Part shown: in pieces, positions 33,568 to 43,505 of the stretch
How positions within the stretch are numbered: position 1 is the first letter of the stretch
Layout of the letters: each line of letters starts with the position of its first letter
NCBI GenBank assembly: GCA_938041335.1
Contig: CALIAF010000031.1
Location: 124,001-188,000 of the forward strand
Source: an uncultured Ulvibacter sp.
GTDB taxonomy: Bacteria; Bacteroidota; Bacteroidia; Flavobacteriales; Flavobacteriaceae
Direction: 5' to 3'
DNA length: 64,000 nt
Program-made: the position numbers and the translations under genes
The notes under the pieces: model-generated
The model's input: the letters and a program-made list of their open reading frames with translations, nothing else
Database searches by the model: none
Told to the model about the DNA's origin: nothing

Positions 33568-36282
33568 ATGAAACACCTAGGTTGTATTGTTCTCCTCTTT
33601 TTTGTGAGCTTTTCTTATGGGCAAGTGAAACTTCAAGGTATCGTTAGTGATAGCCTTAACGTCCCTTTAGAATTAGCAAACGTAGTGGCTATAAATAAGA
33701 CCACAAATGGCTTAGAGGCATATGGTGTTACTAATGAAAAAGGTAGCTATTCTCTGGATCTTGGAGAAAATGGAAGCTATAAAATACAGGTGAGCTATGT
33801 AGGGATGAAAACTTTTGAAGAACTCCTTGAATCTAAAGAAATTAATATCACTAAAAATTACACATTGTTTTTAGACAATGCTTTAGATGCCGTGGAGCTC
33901 ACCTATGAGATGCCCGTTGTTGTAAGAGGCGATACCATTGTTTATAACGCTGATTCCTTTAAAGACGGAACCGAAAGAAAGTTAGAAGATGTACTAGAAA
34001 ATTTGCCTGGTGTAGAAATTAACGAAGATGGACAGGTTGAAGTGGAGGGTAAGGTGGTAAATAAGTTGATGGTAAATGGAAAAGACTTTTTTGATGGAGA
34101 CACTAAATTAGCGACCAAAAACATTCCTTCAAATGCAGTTTCAAAAATTGAAGTACTCCGCAACTACTCGGAAGTGGGACAGATGAGTAGTGTAAGAAAC
34201 AACCAAGATAATGTTGCTATTAACATTAAACTTAAAGAAGGTAAAGAAAGTTTTTGGTTTGGCACAGTAACTGGAGGTGGAGGTTTTGCACCCGAAAATG
34301 AACTCTATTTATTACAACCTAAGCTATTCTATTATAACCCTAAGTATAGCCTAAACTTTATTGGAGATCTAAATAATACGGGAGAAGCTGCACTTACACG
34401 CCGAGACATTAGAGGTTTTGGCGGAGGTTTTAGAGCCCCTAGCAGCAGCAGTGGGACAAGTATTAATTTAGGGGATAACAGTCTTAATTTTCTGACATCT
34501 CAAGCTAATGCCCTAGAAATTGAAAACAAATTAGCTACTGGTAATTTTAGTTACTCTCCTAATGCTGCTTTAGATTTAAGTGGGTTTGCAATTTTTAATA
34601 GTAGTCGAATTCTTTCCAAAGAAATGAGATTTGTACAATACACAAATCCAGATTTGAATATACCAGATGAACTCACTGAGCAGTCAAGTACAGAACGTTC
34701 TAATCAGGGTTTGCTAAAACTGAGTGCATCTTATCAACCCAACCCAAATAATCAATTAGATTATGATGTGTTGAGTCGCGTGTCAAATGATTCGCAAGAC
34801 CAGAATATTTTTTCGTCTGTTATTGGTAACACAGCGCAGTTAGATGAAGTAACACCTTTTAGTATCAATCAAAATTTAAATTATTACTACACCTTAAACG
34901 AAACCAATATTTTTGCATTCGAAGCGCAGCATTTAATTAAGAATGAAGATCCATTCTATAATGCACTTTTGGACAATGACCCCTTAAGTGAAGATGCTTT
35001 TGATACCACAGCAGATGCACTTGGACTAGACACCTCGCTGAGCACCTATAATTTGGGTCAAAATAGAAGAATTAAGTCTAATCAGCTAGATGCAAAATTA
35101 GATTACTACAATATTCTTAATGCAAAAAGTAATGTGAATTTAACCCTTGGAACCATTTTAAGCAAACAAGAGTTTAATTCAAATATATTTCAGTTTTTAG
35201 ATAATGGGTCTCAATTTGAACCAACACCAACGTTTAATGATGGACGCGCAATCAATGACACAGAATATAATTTTAGTGACATTTACATGGGGGTTCATTA
35301 CAGATTTAAAAGTGGAAAATTCACAGTAACACCTGGTTTTTCTTTGCACGCTTACGGCAATAGAAATACCCAGTTTGGAGAAACGTACGAAAATAATTTT
35401 TTTAGAATACTACCCGATTTTGAAACACGTATTCAGTTTAAAAAAAGTGAAGCATTGACCCTGCGATATGATATGCGTAATCAATTTACAGACGTGACGC
35501 GTTTAGCGCAAGGTTTGGTTCTTAATGATTATAACAGTCTTCAATTTGGATCACCAGATCTTCAAAATGCTTTGTCAAACAATGTAAGTTTGTTTTACAG
35601 TAGTTTTAATCTCTTTAATTATACAAATGTTTTTGCCAGAGCTTCTTATTCAAGCAATATAGATCAAATAAGAGGTTTAACAAATTTTGAAAATGTAATA
35701 CAAACAAGTTCTTTTTTCAATTCTAATTTTGCCGATGAAAATGTAAATGTTTCGGGACGGGTGCAGCGTACCTTTGGTAAAATAAGGGCGAGTATAAATG
35801 CCGGTTTTAATTATAATAAAATCAATCAGTTTATTCAAGGAGAAAAGTCTCTCAACGAGGGGTATACCCAGACTTACACTCCAGGGATACGGACTAATTT
35901 TAAAATAGCACCTAATGTAAATTTTAGGTACCGTTACAGCATTACAAATAATAACCAAGGAAGCCGAAAGACAACTTTTGTGACTAATGCTCCATCTATA
36001 GAGTTTGATGCTTATATTAAGAAACGGATTACATTTCGTACCAATTACAGTTATACAAATCAAGATCTTGGTACAGGTGAATCACAGTCTTTTCAAAACT
36101 GGGATGCAACGCTTTCTTATAGAAAAGACAGAGATGCAAAATGGGAGTATGAAATAAAGGCAACCAATCTATTGAATATAGATTCTCAAGTAAGAAACAA
36201 TGCAAATAACGTTTCCGTTTTTACTTCCGAGACGTTCATACAACCGCGTTTTTTAACGCTCCGATTTACCTATACATTGTAA
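33568..36282 (+). CDS. TonB-receptor-like outer-membrane beta-barrel protein paired with GLPGLI protein
   Basis: 904 residues. The signal peptide (CIVLLFFVSFSYGQ) precedes a carboxypeptidase-regulatory-like beta sandwich (about 20-105), a plug-like domain (LEDVLENLPGVEINEDGQVE, LMVNGKDFFDGD, NIPSNAVSKIEVL) and a large barrel ending in RFLTLRFTYTL with a terminal aromatic-hydrophobic pattern. No TonB box can be made out with confidence. Likely transports or binds something with the GLPGLI partner. Confidence 0.88.
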   Translation: MKHLGCIVLLFFVSFSYGQVKLQGIVSDSLNVPLELANVVAINKTTNGLEAYGVTNEKGSYSLDLGENGSYKIQVSYVGMKTFEELLESKEINITKNYTLFLDNALDAVELTYEMPVVVRGDTIVYNADSFKDGTERKLEDVLENLPGVEINEDGQVEVEGKVVNKLMVNGKDFFDGDTKLATKNIPSNAVSKIEVLRNYSEVGQMSSVRNNQDNVAINIKLKEGKESFWFGTVTGGGGFAPENELYLLQPKLFYYNPKYSLNFIGDLNNTGEAALTRRDIRGFGGGFRAPSSSSGTSINLGDNSLNFLTSQANALEIENKLATGNFSYSPNAALDLSGFAIFNSSRILSKEMRFVQYTNPDLNIPDELTEQSSTERSNQGLLKLSASYQPNPNNQLDYDVLSRVSNDSQDQNIFSSVIGNTAQLDEVTPFSINQNLNYYYTLNETNIFAFEAQHLIKNEDPFYNALLDNDPLSEDAFDTTADALGLDTSLSTYNLGQNRRIKSNQLDAKLDYYNILNAKSNVNLTLGTILSKQEFNSNIFQFLDNGSQFEPTPTFNDGRAINDTEYNFSDIYMGVHYRFKSGKFTVTPGFSLHAYGNRNTQFGETYENNFFRILPDFETRIQFKKSEALTLRYDMRNQFTDVTRLAQGLVLNDYNSLQFGSPDLQNALSNNVSLFYSSFNLFNYTNVFARASYSSNIDQIRGLTNFENVIQTSSFFNSNFADENVNVSGRVQRTFGKIRASINAGFNYNKINQFIQGEKSLNEGYTQTYTPGIRTNFKIAPNVNFRYRYSITNNNQGSRKTTFVTNAPSIEFDAYIKKRITFRTNYSYTNQDLGTGESQSFQNWDATLSYRKDRDAKWEYEIKATNLLNIDSQVRNNANNVSVFTSETFIQPRFLTLRFTYTL

Positions 36283-36360
36283 AAAGTTTTTTTCTTCACA
36301 ATAGGTGATTACGCTTAACAAAGAAGTGATTAATATAGCTTTAGTGTTTTTAAATCAATC

Positions 36361-36822
36361 TTAAATGACCACCAATATTTTGGTATTTTTATTTTGAAAT
36401 GCTCTGAATTGGTTTTTTAGCTTTTCAGAAAAATTATTTCCTTCTATACAAATCATCCTTAGATGGGGTGCATTTCTTATCCAATTTAAAATTTCTATTC
36501 CACCTTTATCTCCAATTCCGCAGTGGACTAGGCCAATTTCTCTTATTGATTCCGGAAGACTATTAAATAATACCGTTGCACCTACATCTCCAAGTAAATG
36601 ATTGTAGCTAAAGCTTATAGATTTTAGATGCTGGGTTTCATTATCTTTTTCTAGTTTAAGAACCTTAGCGATAGTAATAATATTCTTCTGTTTTAAATTT
36701 AATGCTCTAAGATGTAGTGTATTTTTTTGAGCGCTATTATCGAGAAGGGCATTGGCTTTTTGTATTAATTCTGGGTGTTCAGTATCTTTTAAAATGGCTG
36801 CTATTTTTTCATTGAATACCAT
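36361..36822 (-). CDS. Leucine-rich-repeat (ribonuclease-inhibitor-like) protein
   Basis: 153 residues without signal peptide. A helical start is followed by repeats of the ribonuclease-inhibitor LRR type: LHLRALNLKQKNI, LKSISFSYNHLLGDVGA, IREIGLVHCGIGDKG and LRMICIEGNNFSEK. A cytosolic protein-interaction scaffold is likely; partner unknown. It lies 18 bp after the DUF3810 gene and may be co-transcribed with it. Confidence 0.7.
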   Translation of the reverse strand: MVFNEKIAAILKDTEHPELIQKANALLDNSAQKNTLHLRALNLKQKNIITIAKVLKLEKDNETQHLKSISFSYNHLLGDVGATVLFNSLPESIREIGLVHCGIGDKGGIEILNWIRNAPHLRMICIEGNNFSEKLKNQFRAFQNKNTKILVVI

Positions 36823-36840
36823 ATAAGTTTTAATTGTTTT

Positions 36841-37911
36841 TTAAAGCTCCTTATCTTCAAAATAATTAATCACTAGCGCCACCATATAGCTATAACTTTT
36901 AATCCCGCCACGTACATTATTTGCTTGTAGATAGCCATCATAAAAGTATTTAGAAAGATCTTCAAGCGGGTTTTCATAACTATTCCAAAAATCACGCATT
37001 TCTTTATAGCTGGCAAGAATACCGGGGTTAATGGTGCAAATTAATTCATGATATGTGTCCATGTCCCGTCTGGCAATTTCATTTACTAAATAGCGCAAAG
37101 CAAAAATATAGCCTGAGTACTGTATAAAAGCATCGTCATTATTTGTTGTGGCAAGGGTTGCGATAAAGTTGGCTTCGTTTTCTGCGGCATAACCTATCTG
37201 GTGCGCGATCTCGTGGCTGCTTACCACAGGAAACTTATAGGTTTTAATTAGATTATTCACCTGTGCCTCATTAGAAAATGGATTGAGATAGCCACTATAT
37301 CCCATAATAGTTAATCCTAAACTCCAGCCACTTTTTTTAAGACTTACAGGTGTATAAGTAAGCATTGGAAATTCTTCTTGTATGTTGTCATACCCATTTT
37401 TAGTACGATCAAAAATTTCTTTTTGCGAATAGGGAAGGTCAATCTTTACAGAATCTGAATAGCCAAGTTCGCGATGCATTTCGTTGGCTTTTTTCACAAA
37501 ACGTTCTGTCATTGTAATTAGCTCTGCAGTCGTATATTCATTTTCAATACCTATAGAAGTATGTAAAGGCATTCTGTAATAATTGAAACCCCAAAGCATA
37601 TGAAAAAGAAAATAAACAAGGCTCACACTTGCTGCAATGTCTAGCACAAACTTGAGCGGTTCTCGCCGTAATCGTCGTATGTTTTTATACATCCATCGCA
37701 ATGCATAAATGGTAACCAGTGTATAAAACACATCGCCCACAGAAAAAGGAACCCAACCAAAAAGAAATCTTGATGCTTTTGATATTACAGGATAAATACC
37801 CAGACTGTAATAGGTTTCTACAGTTTGAGGAAAGTGTTTTAATATTTGTAAAAAACCAATCTGAACAAAAAGTAAAATAGATAATATGAGCGCTGTTTTA
37901 TGTTTTTTCAT
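36841..37911 (-). CDS. DUF3810 membrane protein with HEXXH motif
   Basis: 356 residues. Two or three N-terminal membrane helices (ALILSILLFVQIGFLQIL, VSLVYFLFHMLWGFNYYR) precede a soluble part with VVSSHEIAHQIGYAAENEAN, an HExxH zinc-peptidase motif with a downstream Glu. That is characteristic of DUF3810, which is presumed but not proven to be a metallopeptidase. Divergent from pepD. Confidence 0.82.
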   Translation of the reverse strand: MKKHKTALILSILLFVQIGFLQILKHFPQTVETYYSLGIYPVISKASRFLFGWVPFSVGDVFYTLVTIYALRWMYKNIRRLRREPLKFVLDIAASVSLVYFLFHMLWGFNYYRMPLHTSIGIENEYTTAELITMTERFVKKANEMHRELGYSDSVKIDLPYSQKEIFDRTKNGYDNIQEEFPMLTYTPVSLKKSGWSLGLTIMGYSGYLNPFSNEAQVNNLIKTYKFPVVSSHEIAHQIGYAAENEANFIATLATTNNDDAFIQYSGYIFALRYLVNEIARRDMDTYHELICTINPGILASYKEMRDFWNSYENPLEDLSKYFYDGYLQANNVRGGIKSYSYMVALVINYFEDKEL

Positions 37912-38044
37912 TTTTCAATAATCATTATTCTAATGATTATACTTTTTCTCTTAGGATTCATTTGTAATAATTCTGATAAAAATACTAAACATGTTTAACT
38001 TTGTTCCATATAAAGGACGATATCAATAACATTAAAATAAACCA

Positions 38045-39505
38045 ATGAACGAAGCCATACGTAACCTCGAACCTAAAGAACTCTGGAATAAATTTGCAGA
38101 CCTTAATGCCGTACCACGACCTTCAAAGAAAGAGGAACGTGTAATACAGTTTATGATGGACTTCGGAAATAATCTGGGTTTAAAAACCATTAAAGATGAA
38201 GTAGGTAATGTGATTATTTGTAAACCAGCCACAGCAGGTCTTGAAAATAGGAAGAAAGTAGTGATGCAGTCGCATTTAGATATGGTGCACCAAAAGAATA
38301 ATGACACCGAATTTGATTTTGATACTCAAGGTATCGAGATGCATATAGATGGAGATTGGGTACGTGCAAAAGGGACAACGCTAGGTGCTGATAATGGGCT
38401 AGGAGTAGCCACCATAATGGCAATATTAGAAAGTAAAACAATAGAACACCCCGCACTAGAGGCATTATTCACTATTGACGAGGAAACTGGGATGACAGGG
38501 GCAATGGGTTTAAAAGGTGGTGTGCTTACTGGAGATATCTTACTCAATCTGGATACAGAAGAAGATGATGAGATAGGTGTAGGTTGTGCTGGTGGTGTTG
38601 ATGTCACTGCAACAAGAGATTATGAAGAAGTGGCGGCACCTAATGATGCGCAAACATATACTATTACTGTAAAAGGCTTACATGGTGGTCATAGTGGTAT
38701 GGACATTATTAAAGGTTTGGGTAATGCAAATAAAATGATGAATAGAGTTTTATATGCCTGTAAAGATGTCATTCATATTTCGGCATTAAAAGGAGGGAGT
38801 TTGCGTAACGCCATCCCCAGAGAAAGTGTTTGTCAGGTAGTTGTGTCAAACAACAATGCAGCTGCTTTTACTGCAGCTGTAAAAAGTATGGAGACTTTAA
38901 TCAAGCAAGAATACAACACGCTAGAGCCCAATCTAGAAGTTGAAATTGAAGATGCAGCAGCGGTAAATAAGATGATGAGCGCAGATGCTCAAACTGCTTT
39001 ACTCCAAATGATTTATGGAGCGCATAATGGAGTGTACCGCATGAGTCCTGCCATTGAAGATCTTGTAGAAACTTCAAATAATATTGCAAAAATTACAGTA
39101 GCTAATGGAAAACTAAGCATAGAATGTTTAACACGATCTTCTGTAGAATCTTCTAGAGATGATCTAGCAAATACGTTAACGGCAGTATTTTCTTTAGGTG
39201 GTTGTAATGTAACTACTTCTGGGAAGTATCCTGGTTGGGCACCAAATATGGACAGCCCAATCTTAAAGGTAATGGAAGCATTGTACACGAAGATAAATAA
39301 CGAGAAGCCACACGTTGCTGCATGTCATGCAGGATTAGAATGTGGTATTCTAGGACAGAACTATCCAGAGATGGATATGATATCTTTTGGTCCAACTATT
39401 AAAGGAGCACACTCGCCAGATGAGCGTGCTAGTATTTCTTCTGCACAGAAATATTGGCAATTTGTCATCGAAATATTAAAAAACATACCAGTCAAAGCGG
39501 CTTAA
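38045..39505 (+). CDS. pepD: Aminoacyl-histidine dipeptidase (cytosolic nonspecific dipeptidase)
   Basis: 486 residues of the M20 family PepD type. VVMQSHLDMVHQKN gives the first zinc His, TTLGADNGLGVA the bridging Asp, IDEETGMTGAMGL the catalytic Glu pair, and LHGGHSGMDI the dimerisation/His loop; CHAGLECG and GPTIKGAHSPDE complete the signature. It cleaves dipeptides such as Xaa-His in the cytosol. Single gene. Confidence 0.93.
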   Translation: MNEAIRNLEPKELWNKFADLNAVPRPSKKEERVIQFMMDFGNNLGLKTIKDEVGNVIICKPATAGLENRKKVVMQSHLDMVHQKNNDTEFDFDTQGIEMHIDGDWVRAKGTTLGADNGLGVATIMAILESKTIEHPALEALFTIDEETGMTGAMGLKGGVLTGDILLNLDTEEDDEIGVGCAGGVDVTATRDYEEVAAPNDAQTYTITVKGLHGGHSGMDIIKGLGNANKMMNRVLYACKDVIHISALKGGSLRNAIPRESVCQVVVSNNNAAAFTAAVKSMETLIKQEYNTLEPNLEVEIEDAAAVNKMMSADAQTALLQMIYGAHNGVYRMSPAIEDLVETSNNIAKITVANGKLSIECLTRSSVESSRDDLANTLTAVFSLGGCNVTTSGKYPGWAPNMDSPILKVMEALYTKINNEKPHVAACHAGLECGILGQNYPEMDMISFGPTIKGAHSPDERASISSAQKYWQFVIEILKNIPVKAA

Positions 39506-39604
39506 ATGATGCGATTATTTTTTGGCATAGATTATGCTAAAAGCATACTGGTTATTTATAACTTTAACACAAATTAATTTTTAACAAAAACAAACAACAA
39601 AACC

Positions 39605-40102
39605 ATGGGATTATTTACATTTATTAAAGACGCAGGAGCAAAAATTTTTGGCGGTAAAACATCATCAGAAAAAGCAGCAGAAGCAAGTGCAATCGAGGCA
39701 GCTAGAGAAGCGGCAGAAGATAGAGCAGCAGAACAACATTTATTTGATACTATTGGCTCATTAGGGTTTGAAGTAGAAAATTTATGCATCTCTATCGAGG
39801 ATGACAAAGCGACTATTTCTGGTAAAGCAGCAAACCAAGAGACTAAAGAAAAAGTGATGCTAGTAGTAGGAAATTCAAATGGTATTGCTTTAGTAGACGA
39901 TAATATGGAAGTAGAAATACAAGCGCCAGAGGCTACATACCATACCGTAGTAAGTGGAGATACTTTAGGTAAAATTGCAAAAGCAGTGTATGGTAATGCA
40001 ATGAAGTATCCAGTTATTTTTGAAGCAAACAGACCAATGCTAGAGCACCCAGATAAAATTTATGTAGGTCAGGTATTACGTATTCCAGCTTTAGATAGCT
40101 AG
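39605..40102 (+). CDS. BON-LysM protein (YgaU/Kbp-like)
   Basis: 165 residues. An Ala/Glu-rich helix leads into a BON domain (about 60-105: VENLCISIEDDKATISGKAA, EKVMLVVGNSNGIALVDD) and a LysM domain (about 116-163: YHTVVSGDTLGKIAKAVYGN, ANRPMLEHPDKIYVGQVLRI). No export signal, as in E. coli Kbp, a cytosolic potassium-binding protein. A bidirectional terminator follows. Confidence 0.88.
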   Translation: MGLFTFIKDAGAKIFGGKTSSEKAAEASAIEAAREAAEDRAAEQHLFDTIGSLGFEVENLCISIEDDKATISGKAANQETKEKVMLVVGNSNGIALVDDNMEVEIQAPEATYHTVVSGDTLGKIAKAVYGNAMKYPVIFEANRPMLEHPDKIYVGQVLRIPALDS

Positions 40103-40121
40103 GATAATGCGATTTCAAAAT

Positions 40122-40159
40122 AAAAAAAGTAGCAACGAATTTACGTTGCTACTTTTTTT
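40122..40159. terminator. Bidirectional terminator
   Basis: AGTAGCAACG pairs with CGTTGCTACT around AATTTA, flanked by a run of A and a run of T; it serves the LysM gene and the converging purB. Confidence 0.9.
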
Positions 40160-40175
40160 ATTTTTCAGCTATAAG

Positions 40176-41519
40176 CTAAATTCCTGTATAATTAGCTGGC
40201 GTCACCGCTCGCATTTCTGCTTTTACTGCTTCTGAAACATCAAGGGTTTCAATGAAGTTAGCAATAGAAGTCTGATTGATAGCTTCATTAGTTCTAGTAA
40301 GCCCTTTTAATGCTTCATAAGCGTTAGGATACCCCTCTCTTCTTAAAATGGTTTGTATCGCCTCTGCAACTACAGCCCAATTGTTTTCTAAGTCTTCTTT
40401 AAACTTGGATTCGTTTAATAATAATTTACTAAGTCCTTTTAAGGTAGATTGAAACGCAATTAAAGTATGACCAATAGGTACTCCAATATTTCGCAACACC
40501 GTGCTATCTGTTAGATCACGTTGTAATCTACTCACGGGTAGTTTTTCTGAAAGGTGCGTAAATATGGCATTGGCTATTCCTATGTTTCCTTCACTATTTT
40601 CAAAATCTATAGGATTTACTTTATGCGGCATCGCAGAAGACCCTACTTCGCCAGCCTTAATTTTTTGTTTGAAATACTCCATAGAAACATAGGTCCAGAT
40701 GTCTCTGTCAAGATCTAGGATAATAGTATTAATACGTTTTAGACAATCAAATAGGGCTGCCATATGATCGTAATGCTCAATCTGAGTAGTAGGGAAGGAG
40801 TGGTGTAAGCCTAAAGTTCCTTGTACAAATTCAGATCCAAAAGCCTTCCAGTCTATGGCTGGGTATGCGACCTTGTGTGCATTGAAGTTACCCGTAGCAC
40901 CGCCAAATTTCGCTGCACTCTTTATGTTATTCAATAAATCAAACTGCTCGTCAAGTCTGGTTACAAAAACTTGTATTTCTTTACCCAATCGCGTTGGCGA
41001 AGCTGGCTGTCCATGGGTGCGTGCTAGCATAGAAATAGCTGCCCAATCTTCGGCAAGGCTGCTTAGCTTTTCTTTGAGTTCAAAGTATAGCGGCACGTAT
41101 ACTTCGTTCATTGCTTCTTTGAGAGAAAGCGGTATCGCTGTGTTGTTAATGTCTTGAGATGTAAGTCCGAAATGGATAAATTCTTTGTATTTCTGAAGTG
41201 ATAATCCATCAAACTTTTCTTTGATAAAATATTCAACCGCTTTCACATCGTGATTGGTTACTTTTTCGATGTCCTTAATTTTTTGGGCATCATCACTGGT
41301 AAAATCGGTATATAATTTCCGAAGTGCAGGAAATAGCGATGTATCAAAATCACTTAACTGAGGTAATGGGATAAGAACCAAAGCAATAAAATATTCAACC
41401 TCTACTTGGACTCTATACTTAATAAGGGCTTCTTCAGAGAAGAATGGGATTAACGATGCAGTTTTAGATGCGTATCTTCCGTCAATGGGTGAGATTGCTT
41501 GTAATGCTTGATGGCTCAT
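40176..41519 (-). CDS. purB: Adenylosuccinate lyase
   Basis: 447 residues. The fumarase/ASL superfamily signature GSSAMPHKVNPIDFENSEGN, the catalytic-His region MLARTHGQPASPT, and the N-terminal AISPIDGRYASKT identify it. The long E. coli-type PurB form is present. It acts twice in purine synthesis (SAICAR to AICAR, adenylosuccinate to AMP). Single gene. Confidence 0.95.
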   Translation of the reverse strand: MSHQALQAISPIDGRYASKTASLIPFFSEEALIKYRVQVEVEYFIALVLIPLPQLSDFDTSLFPALRKLYTDFTSDDAQKIKDIEKVTNHDVKAVEYFIKEKFDGLSLQKYKEFIHFGLTSQDINNTAIPLSLKEAMNEVYVPLYFELKEKLSSLAEDWAAISMLARTHGQPASPTRLGKEIQVFVTRLDEQFDLLNNIKSAAKFGGATGNFNAHKVAYPAIDWKAFGSEFVQGTLGLHHSFPTTQIEHYDHMAALFDCLKRINTIILDLDRDIWTYVSMEYFKQKIKAGEVGSSAMPHKVNPIDFENSEGNIGIANAIFTHLSEKLPVSRLQRDLTDSTVLRNIGVPIGHTLIAFQSTLKGLSKLLLNESKFKEDLENNWAVVAEAIQTILRREGYPNAYEALKGLTRTNEAINQTSIANFIETLDVSEAVKAEMRAVTPANYTGI

Positions 41520-41750
41520 AATTGCTTAAAATTTGAAAGACGCAAAGATACGGAATACTCTTAAGTACTCGTGCAGGGTTTTATTGGAATTACTGAAACG
41601 GTTATTTATGAGGTGTTTTTTGCGGATGGTCGAAAAATCGGTCTATATCCGACCTGAGAAGAAATCTTATGCGAAAATTAACATTTAGATTTAATAATAA
41701 ATACTATATTTATGACGTTAAATAAAACAATAACCTAAATTATAATTACA

Positions 41751-42083
41751 ATGAGCGAAACAAGCGAAAAATTAGCAAAACTAAAAGCAACTTCATTAGC
41801 ACAATTAAAAGAATGTGGTGTAACTAAAGTGGATAATGATCAGTTAGATGATTATGTAAATAGATTACGTACTATGGTAGGTAATAGAGATGCACTTTTA
41901 GTATCTGGAACTGACAAAGCAGAATTAGAAACAGTTTACAGAAACTTCGTAGTAAAGAAGTTAGGAGTAGATAATAAGGATAAAGGAATGAAAGCTATAA
42001 ATGATGTAGCTAGTAAGATGTCTGGAATTAAGCAAAAAAGCCGTCCAGCATTTTATTACATGGTAGCACAAGAGCTTAAATAA
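41751..42083 (+). CDS. DUF2853 family protein
   Basis: 110 residues, soluble and helical: KLKATSLAQLKECGVTKVDN, DDYVNRLRTMVGNRDALLVS, RNFVVKKLGVDNKDKGM, KSRPAFYYMVAQ. These match DUF2853, a small family of unknown function. It stands alone with a terminator. Confidence 0.8.
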   Translation: MSETSEKLAKLKATSLAQLKECGVTKVDNDQLDDYVNRLRTMVGNRDALLVSGTDKAELETVYRNFVVKKLGVDNKDKGMKAINDVASKMSGIKQKSRPAFYYMVAQELK

Positions 42084-42109
42084 GCCGTTGCCATTTTAAA
42101 GTATTGAAA

Positions 42110-42134
42110 AAGCCCACTTGAAGTGGGCTTTTTT
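42110..42134 (+). terminator. Terminator of the DUF2853 gene
   Basis: AAGCCCACTT pairs with AAGTGGGCTT around one G, followed by a T-run. Confidence 0.88.
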
Positions 42135-42157
42135 AATGTTAAAAAATTGGTACTCTT

Positions 42158-43306
42158 TTAATACGTCGCGTAATCGGTGATCTCTAACCCGTAGCCTATC
42201 ATCCCAACACGTTTAGTTTGTTGCGTATTTGTCATTAGTTTAATTTTATGAATCCCAAGATCGTGCAATATTTGAGCTCCAATACCAAAGTCTTTGGTAT
42301 CCATTTTGATGCTTGGTGCTTTTGCTATCTGGTCATCTACTTGCACTTCACGTAAGGTCTTTAGCCTGTTTAATAAATTAAATGATTGTGCTTCTTGATT
42401 AATGAAAACCATTGCACCTTTCCCTTCTGTGTTAAGTGCGGCAAACATATCTTCCAGTTTTTTGTCCACACTATTTGTTAAGGTTCCAAGAATATCATTA
42501 TTTACTAAGGTAGAGTTCATGCGCACCATCACAGACTCTTCTGCATTCCATGTGCCTTTTGTCAGTGCAATGTGCACTTGATCATTAGTAGTCTGCTGAT
42601 AAGCTCTTAATCGATACGCACCAAAGTTTGTGTTTATGGTAAAGTCTTCTTTCTTCTCTATCAGCGAGTCGTGTTCCATTCTATAAGCGACTAAAGCTTC
42701 AATACTTACTAATTTTAGATCAAACTTTTTTGCTACTTCGGCTAACTGTGGCAAGCGTGCCATCGTACCATCTTCATTTAAAATTTCTACGAGTATTCCA
42801 GTAGGTTGTAACCCCGCTAATCGTGCAAAATCTATAGCAGCTTCTGTATGCCCAGTTCTGCGCAGCACACCGCCTTCTTTAGCGCGTAATGGGAATATAT
42901 GTCCTGGTCTTCCTAAATCATTAGGTTTGGTGTCTTGATCAACTAATGCTTTTATAGTTTTTGCTCTATCGTGCACAGAAATCCCTGTGGTACAGCCGTG
43001 ACCAATAAGATCTACAGAAACCGTAAACTGTGTATGGTGTAAAACGGTGTTGTTTTCTACCATCATGGTTAATTCTAGTTCTTTACAACGTTCTTCTGTT
43101 AATGGCGCACATATTAATCCACGACCGTGAGTGGCCATAAAGTTTATCATCTCTGGGGTTACCATTTCTGCGGCTGCGATAAAGTCGCCTTCATTCTCGC
43201 GATTTTCATCATCTACCACAATAATCACCTTGCCTTTTTTAATATCTGCAATGGCTTCTTCAATGGTATTTAGCTCAATTTGGGTACCGTTTACCGTCGT
43301 AATCAT
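42158..43306 (-). CDS. ribB: 3,4-dihydroxy-2-butanone-4-phosphate synthase with degenerate GTP cyclohydrolase II half
   Basis: 382 residues. Residues 1-205 are an intact RibB domain (VVDDENRENEGDFIAAAEMV, RGLICAPLT, GHTEAAIDFARLAGL) making the four-carbon riboflavin precursor. The second half has the RibA fold (YRLRAYQ, GIGAQILHDLGIHKIKLMTN, GYGLEI), but the three-Cys zinc site normally seen in SECLTGDxFGSxRCDCG reads RMNSTLVNNDILGTLTNSVD, and the RDYG active-site Arg is Lys (DTKDFG). The cyclohydrolase is therefore probably inactive; a separate ribA is expected elsewhere. Confidence 0.9.
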   Translation of the reverse strand: MITTVNGTQIELNTIEEAIADIKKGKVIIVVDDENRENEGDFIAAAEMVTPEMINFMATHGRGLICAPLTEERCKELELTMMVENNTVLHHTQFTVSVDLIGHGCTTGISVHDRAKTIKALVDQDTKPNDLGRPGHIFPLRAKEGGVLRRTGHTEAAIDFARLAGLQPTGILVEILNEDGTMARLPQLAEVAKKFDLKLVSIEALVAYRMEHDSLIEKKEDFTINTNFGAYRLRAYQQTTNDQVHIALTKGTWNAEESVMVRMNSTLVNNDILGTLTNSVDKKLEDMFAALNTEGKGAMVFINQEAQSFNLLNRLKTLREVQVDDQIAKAPSIKMDTKDFGIGAQILHDLGIHKIKLMTNTQQTKRVGMIGYGLEITDYATY

Positions 43307-43505
43307 AGTCTCGTTTTATGCGTGCAAAGATACGAGATTACATGTGGAAATTGAAGCGTATTTTAGTAGTTCTTATTTTTACTTCGGAAATATTAAAAGG
43401 CTTGTAAATTTGAAGTTTAAAAAAACATAAGGGAATAAAAATAATAGTACATAGACTCATTTGATCCTATTGATTCTAAAGATAGAAAAGGAATCAAAGT
43501 GCCAA

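Noticed and set aside
43307-43505. FMN riboswitch upstream of ribB
   Set aside because: The leader shows none of the conserved RFN-element helices that I could recognise.
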